Part shown: positions 61,114-64,000 of the stretch, piece after piece
Layout: each line of letters begins with the position of its first letter
How positions within the stretch are numbered: the first letter of the stretch is position 1
From: Variovorax saccharolyticus
GTDB lineage: Bacteria; Pseudomonadota; Gammaproteobacteria; Burkholderiales; Burkholderiaceae_C
NCBI RefSeq assembly: GCF_030316765.1
Contig: NZ_JASZYT010000007.1
Location: 310,001 to 374,000, forward strand
Direction of reading: 5' to 3'
Length of the DNA: 64,000 nt
Translations under genes and position numbers: made by a program
The notes under the pieces: generated by a model
Told to the model about the DNA's origin: nothing
The model's input: only the letters and a program-made list of their open reading frames with translations
Database searches by the model: none

Positions 61114-63141
61114 TCAGTCGCGCGTAGGCGGCACGAGCGCGGCGATCTCGGCGTCCAGCTCGGCTTCGCCCTCGATCCTTCGCATCGGCGGCAGCGCCGC
61201 CAGCAGGCGCTTGCCGTAGCCCATCGCGACCAGCCGCGTGTCGCAGATCACCAGCACGCCCCGGTCGGATTCGCGCCGGATCAGCCGGCCCGCGCCCTGC
61301 TTGAGCGACACCGCAGCCTCCGGCAGCGAGTAGTCGCCGAAGGCGCTTCGGCCCTGCGACTCGAGACGCTGCGATCGTGCCTCGACCAGCGGGTCATTGG
61401 GTGGCGGGAACGGCAGCTTGTCGATCACCACCAGCTGCAGCGCGTCGCCCGGGGCGTCGAAGCCCTCCCAGAACGAGGCCGAGGCCACCAGCACGCAGCC
61501 TGCCCGCCCGGCGCTGGCGCCTTCGCGAAAGCGGTCCATCAGCACCCGCTTGGGCAACTCGCCCTGGACCAGCACCTCGGGGCGCTCGCCCGACTCCAGA
61601 CGTTCGAATTGCGCCTTCATCGCGTCACCGATGGTCCGCAGCGCGCGCAGCGTGGTGGTCAGCACCAGCGTGCGTCCGCCGAGGGCAGCGGCGCCGCGAG
61701 CCGCCAGCAGCGCCACCTGCTGGCTGTGCGCAGGGTCGTTCGGCTTCGGAAAGGCGCGCGGCACGTAGAGCGCGGCCTGCTGCGCATAGTCGAAGGGGCT
61801 CTGCACGCGCAGCACTTCGGCTTCTTCGAGGCCACAGGGCTCGGTGAACCAGCGCAGCTTCGGGTCGTCGCCCAGCGTCGCCGAGGTGAACACCCAGGCG
61901 CGGCCCTCCTCCACGGGCTCGGACTCGGACCCGGCCGCAGCGGATGACTTGAGCACGCGGGTGCGCACCGCCTCGGCGATGTCCAGCGGCGACTCGACCA
62001 GCCGCAGCTGCGAGCCGACGTCGACCCAGCGCACCGAGCCGATCGCACAGGGCTCGGCGAAGCGCTCGGCGCGCTGCGCCAGCTGCTGGGCGCGGTCGTG
62101 CAGGCGGACGAAATCGGGCGACAGTTCGCTCACCGTGTCGAGCCCGCGCGCAGCGCCCGCGAAGGCCTCCTGCAGGGCATCGAGCGCCTGCTGCCAGTCG
62201 GGGCCGGGAACCCCTTCGGGCGCCTCGCCCGCCCAGCGCAGCTTGGCGCCCGGCCACTGCTTGCCGACCGCCAGGCGCAGCTCGCGGGCGCCGCGCTCGA
62301 CCGCGGCCGCCAGCTGCTGCCAGTCGACCAGGCCGCGCGCCTGCTGCAGGCCGGCTGCCAGCAGGTCGCGCGCGAAGTCCAAGGCCTGCCCGGTGCCGAT
62401 CTGGACGCCGAGAAACTGCACACCGGTCTCGTTGAGCTGGTGCGCCTCGTCGAACACCACCACGCGCACGCTCGGCAGCAGTTCCGCCATGCCCGACTCG
62501 CGCACCGCGAGATCGGCAAAGAAAAGGTGGTGGTTGATCACCACCACGTCCGCCGCCATGGCCTCGCGCCGCGCCAGGTTCACGTGGCAGGGCTTGAACT
62601 GCGGGCATTGGGCACCGAGGCAGTTCTCGCGCGTGGAAGTGACCAGCGGGATCAGCGGCGAGCGCTCGTCCAGCCCCGGCAGCTCGGCCAGGTCGCCGGT
62701 GCGCGTGGCCTTGGACCATTGCTCGATCTTGGCCAGCGTACGCAGCGAACCGCGCTCGGGCAGCGAGGCGTCGTGGCGTGCGAGCTCGAGCCGGTGCAGG
62801 CAGAGGTAGCTGGCTCGGCCCTTGAGCAGCGCCGTGCGCACCGGCAGGCCCAGCGCCGCAACCAGCCGCGGCAGGTCGCGGCCGAAGAGTTGGTCTTGCA
62901 GCGTCTTGGTGGCGGTCGACAGCAGCACCCGCTCGCCGCTCAGCAGCGCCGGCACCAGGTAGGAGAAGGTCTTGCCGACGCCGGTTCCGGCCTCGACCAC
63001 GAGCTGGCCGCCGTTCGTGATGGTGCGCGCGACCGCGACCGCCATCTCGGTCTGGCCGTCGCGCTCCCGGAACTGGTCGGCCGCATGCGAGAGCACCCCG
63101 CCCTGCGCGAAGACCTCGCGCACCTCTTGTTCGAGCGCCAT
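61114..63141 (-). CDS. DinG/YoaA-type Fe-S helicase
   Basis: 675 residues from the ATG at 63141. Walker A is EAGTGVGKT, the DEAH box is VVFDEAHQ, and four cysteines (SYLC, ENC, AQC, KPC) form the likely [4Fe-4S] site of XPD-like helicases. The C-terminal motifs are FWEGFDAPGD and QGAGRLIRRESDRGV. It unwinds DNA or R-loops 5' to 3'; YoaA is the nearer relative in length. The upstream DUF465 gene ends in TGATG, sharing a base with this start. Confidence 0.92.
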   Translation of the reverse strand: MALEQEVREVFAQGGVLSHAADQFRERDGQTEMAVAVARTITNGGQLVVEAGTGVGKTFSYLVPALLSGERVLLSTATKTLQDQLFGRDLPRLVAALGLPVRTALLKGRASYLCLHRLELARHDASLPERGSLRTLAKIEQWSKATRTGDLAELPGLDERSPLIPLVTSTRENCLGAQCPQFKPCHVNLARREAMAADVVVINHHLFFADLAVRESGMAELLPSVRVVVFDEAHQLNETGVQFLGVQIGTGQALDFARDLLAAGLQQARGLVDWQQLAAAVERGARELRLAVGKQWPGAKLRWAGEAPEGVPGPDWQQALDALQEAFAGAARGLDTVSELSPDFVRLHDRAQQLAQRAERFAEPCAIGSVRWVDVGSQLRLVESPLDIAEAVRTRVLKSSAAAGSESEPVEEGRAWVFTSATLGDDPKLRWFTEPCGLEEAEVLRVQSPFDYAQQAALYVPRAFPKPNDPAHSQQVALLAARGAAALGGRTLVLTTTLRALRTIGDAMKAQFERLESGERPEVLVQGELPKRVLMDRFREGASAGRAGCVLVASASFWEGFDAPGDALQLVVIDKLPFPPPNDPLVEARSQRLESQGRSAFGDYSLPEAAVSLKQGAGRLIRRESDRGVLVICDTRLVAMGYGKRLLAALPPMRRIEGEAELDAEIAALVPPTRD

Positions 63142-63344
63142 CAGGCGGGCTCTTGCGGGTCGAGCAGGTCGACCAGGCGCGCGATCTGGTCGCGCAGGGC
63201 CAGCCGCCTTTTCTTCAGGCGGCGCAGCAGCAGCTCGTCCTGCGGCACGACATCGCCGAGACGGTCGATGGTGGCATCGAGGTCGGCATGCTCGATCCGC
63301 AGTTCGATCAGCTGGCGGGAAAATGAGTGAAGATTGGAGTCCAA
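63141..63344 (-). CDS. DUF465 family small protein
   Basis: 67 residues from a TTG at 63344, chosen because the family begins near here; the frame is open to 63452 and no ATG lies in between. It is an all-helical coiled coil (SRQLIELRIEHADLDATIDRL; LLLRRLKKRRLALRDQIARL), like YdcH-type proteins of unknown function. Its stop overlaps the helicase start (TGATG), so translation is coupled. The start codon is the uncertain part. Confidence 0.75.
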   Translation of the reverse strand: MDSNLHSFSRQLIELRIEHADLDATIDRLGDVVPQDELLLRRLKKRRLALRDQIARLVDLLDPQEPA

Positions 63345-63469
63345 GGGGGCGCAGTAGGGAAAGCGATGCCGCGGCGGTCCGGCCGCGGCTTGTGTTCGCT
63401 CGATAATACGTCTTCGCTCCGTTTGCAACCTCATCCTCAACGACCGCGCCATCGGCGCAACCGCGCCAC

Positions 63470-64000
63470 ATGACCCGAGGCTTTCGACTCGCTGCAGCCA
63501 CCGGCCTCCACAAGGGAGATCGCCCCTACCAGCAGGACCAGGTCCTGGTCATCACCCATCCGCGCGTGGCGGGCTGCGTGCTGGCGGTCGTGGCCGACGG
63601 CATGGGCGGGCGCAGCGGCGGCCGCAAGGCCTCCGACCAGGTGCTGCTGACCGCTCGCCAATTGTTCTCCCGCTACAAGCCGGGGCGCGACGAGCCGGTC
63701 GGCATGCTGCGCCAGCTGCTCGAGGACGCACACACCGTGATCAAGCTCACGGCGGTGTCCAGCGAACAGGAGCCCCACAGCACGCTCGCCGCCTTCCTCA
63801 TGAACCCCGAAGGCGACTGCGCCTGGATCCACGCCGGCGACTCGCGCATCTATCACTTCCACGAAGGCCGGCTGATCAAGCGCACCAAGGACCATTCCTA
63901 TGTGCAGGTGCTGGTCGATCGCGGCGAGATCGACGAGGACGAGGCCAGCGTCCACCCCCAGGGCAACATCCTGCTCGGCTGCCTCGGCATGAAGTCGACG
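63470..64000 (+). CDS. PP2C-family Ser/Thr phosphatase (3' end outside window)
   Basis: Partial: 177 codons from the ATG at 63470 to the window end, without a stop. Metal-binding PP2C motifs are present: the Asp in YQQDQVLV, ADGMGGRSGG, and HAGDSRIYHFHEG. The protein would remove phosphate from Ser/Thr targets, like Stp1 or PrpC. Many relatives are fused to a kinase domain further on, which cannot be judged here. It is divergent from the DUF465-helicase pair, with 125 bases between starts. Confidence 0.9.
   Translation, partial: MTRGFRLAAATGLHKGDRPYQQDQVLVITHPRVAGCVLAVVADGMGGRSGGRKASDQVLLTARQLFSRYKPGRDEPVGMLRQLLEDAHTVIKLTAVSSEQEPHSTLAAFLMNPEGDCAWIHAGDSRIYHFHEGRLIKRTKDHSYVQVLVDRGEIDEDEASVHPQGNILLGCLGMKST

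Noticed and set aside
61114..63513. Longer helicase reading starting at 63513
   Set aside because: The extra 124 residues cross the DUF465 gene out of frame and look non-coding; the helicase family starts at the ATG at 63141.

Overview
The window is chromosomal DNA from a high-GC betaproteobacterium, most likely a member of the Comamonadaceae (Variovorax or a close relative). The reasons are inferential: very GC-rich codon use, four substrate-binding proteins of the types abundant in this family (three of them Bug/TTT proteins), HisZ next to PurA, the order pilW-rodZ-ispG-hisS-yfgM-bamB-der-hfq-hflX-hflK-hflC, and a polyhydroxybutyrate-linked bdhA. I see no rRNA, tRNA, CRISPR array, insertion sequence, integrase or phage gene. 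No stretch over 300 bases lacks a gene.

Region 1-10 kb (accessory metabolism): a partial dienoyl-CoA-reductase-like SDR, a short class III CoA-transferase, a 1-Cys peroxiredoxin, a Bug solute-binding protein divergent from a LysR regulator, then a compact flavin/GAF/hemerythrin group at 4.5-7.2 kb. That group holds a small FMN split-barrel protein, a split barrel-GAF-winged-helix fusion, and a convergent hemerythrin. It is followed by a phytase-like esterase lipoprotein. Region 9.5-14 kb is a ureide/purine catabolic locus: uraD, a LysR regulator, an MFS transporter, a Tat-exported hydroxyisourate hydrolase homologue, a cytoplasmic hydroxyisourate hydrolase and a guanine-deaminase-like enzyme. 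A sequence shared by the promoter regions of the two paralogous LysR loci and of uraD looks like a common operator.

Region 14-39.9 kb: a UspA protein, a secreted hypothetical protein, YgiQ, and a MarR-GNAT fusion with an inverted repeat at its start. Then comes a long minus-strand tricarballylate-type locus (ModA-like lipoprotein, LysR, TcuA, TcuB, class II aldolase, Bug, hydroxyacid dehydrogenase, Bug), followed by bdhA with a patatin gene, CHRD and DUF924 proteins, YihY, a two-gene chromate transporter, an aldo-keto reductase, small membrane proteins, RlmB, a YbbA-like ATPase divergent from a TesA-like esterase, MetC, and an AraC-VOC pair.

Region 39.9-64 kb is a conserved housekeeping block, almost all on the minus strand and tightly packed. 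It reads from rluD through scpB, rluB, ndk, rlmN, pilW, rodZ, ispG, hisS, yfgM, bamB, der, hfq, hflX, hflK, hflC, a DUF2065 gene, hisZ and purA to a purine phosphoribosyltransferase. It joins ribosome maturation, envelope assembly, isoprenoid and histidine functions and RNA and protein quality control. bamD starts divergently from rluD only 14 bases away. A DinG-like helicase, a DUF465 protein and a partial PP2C phosphatase close the window.
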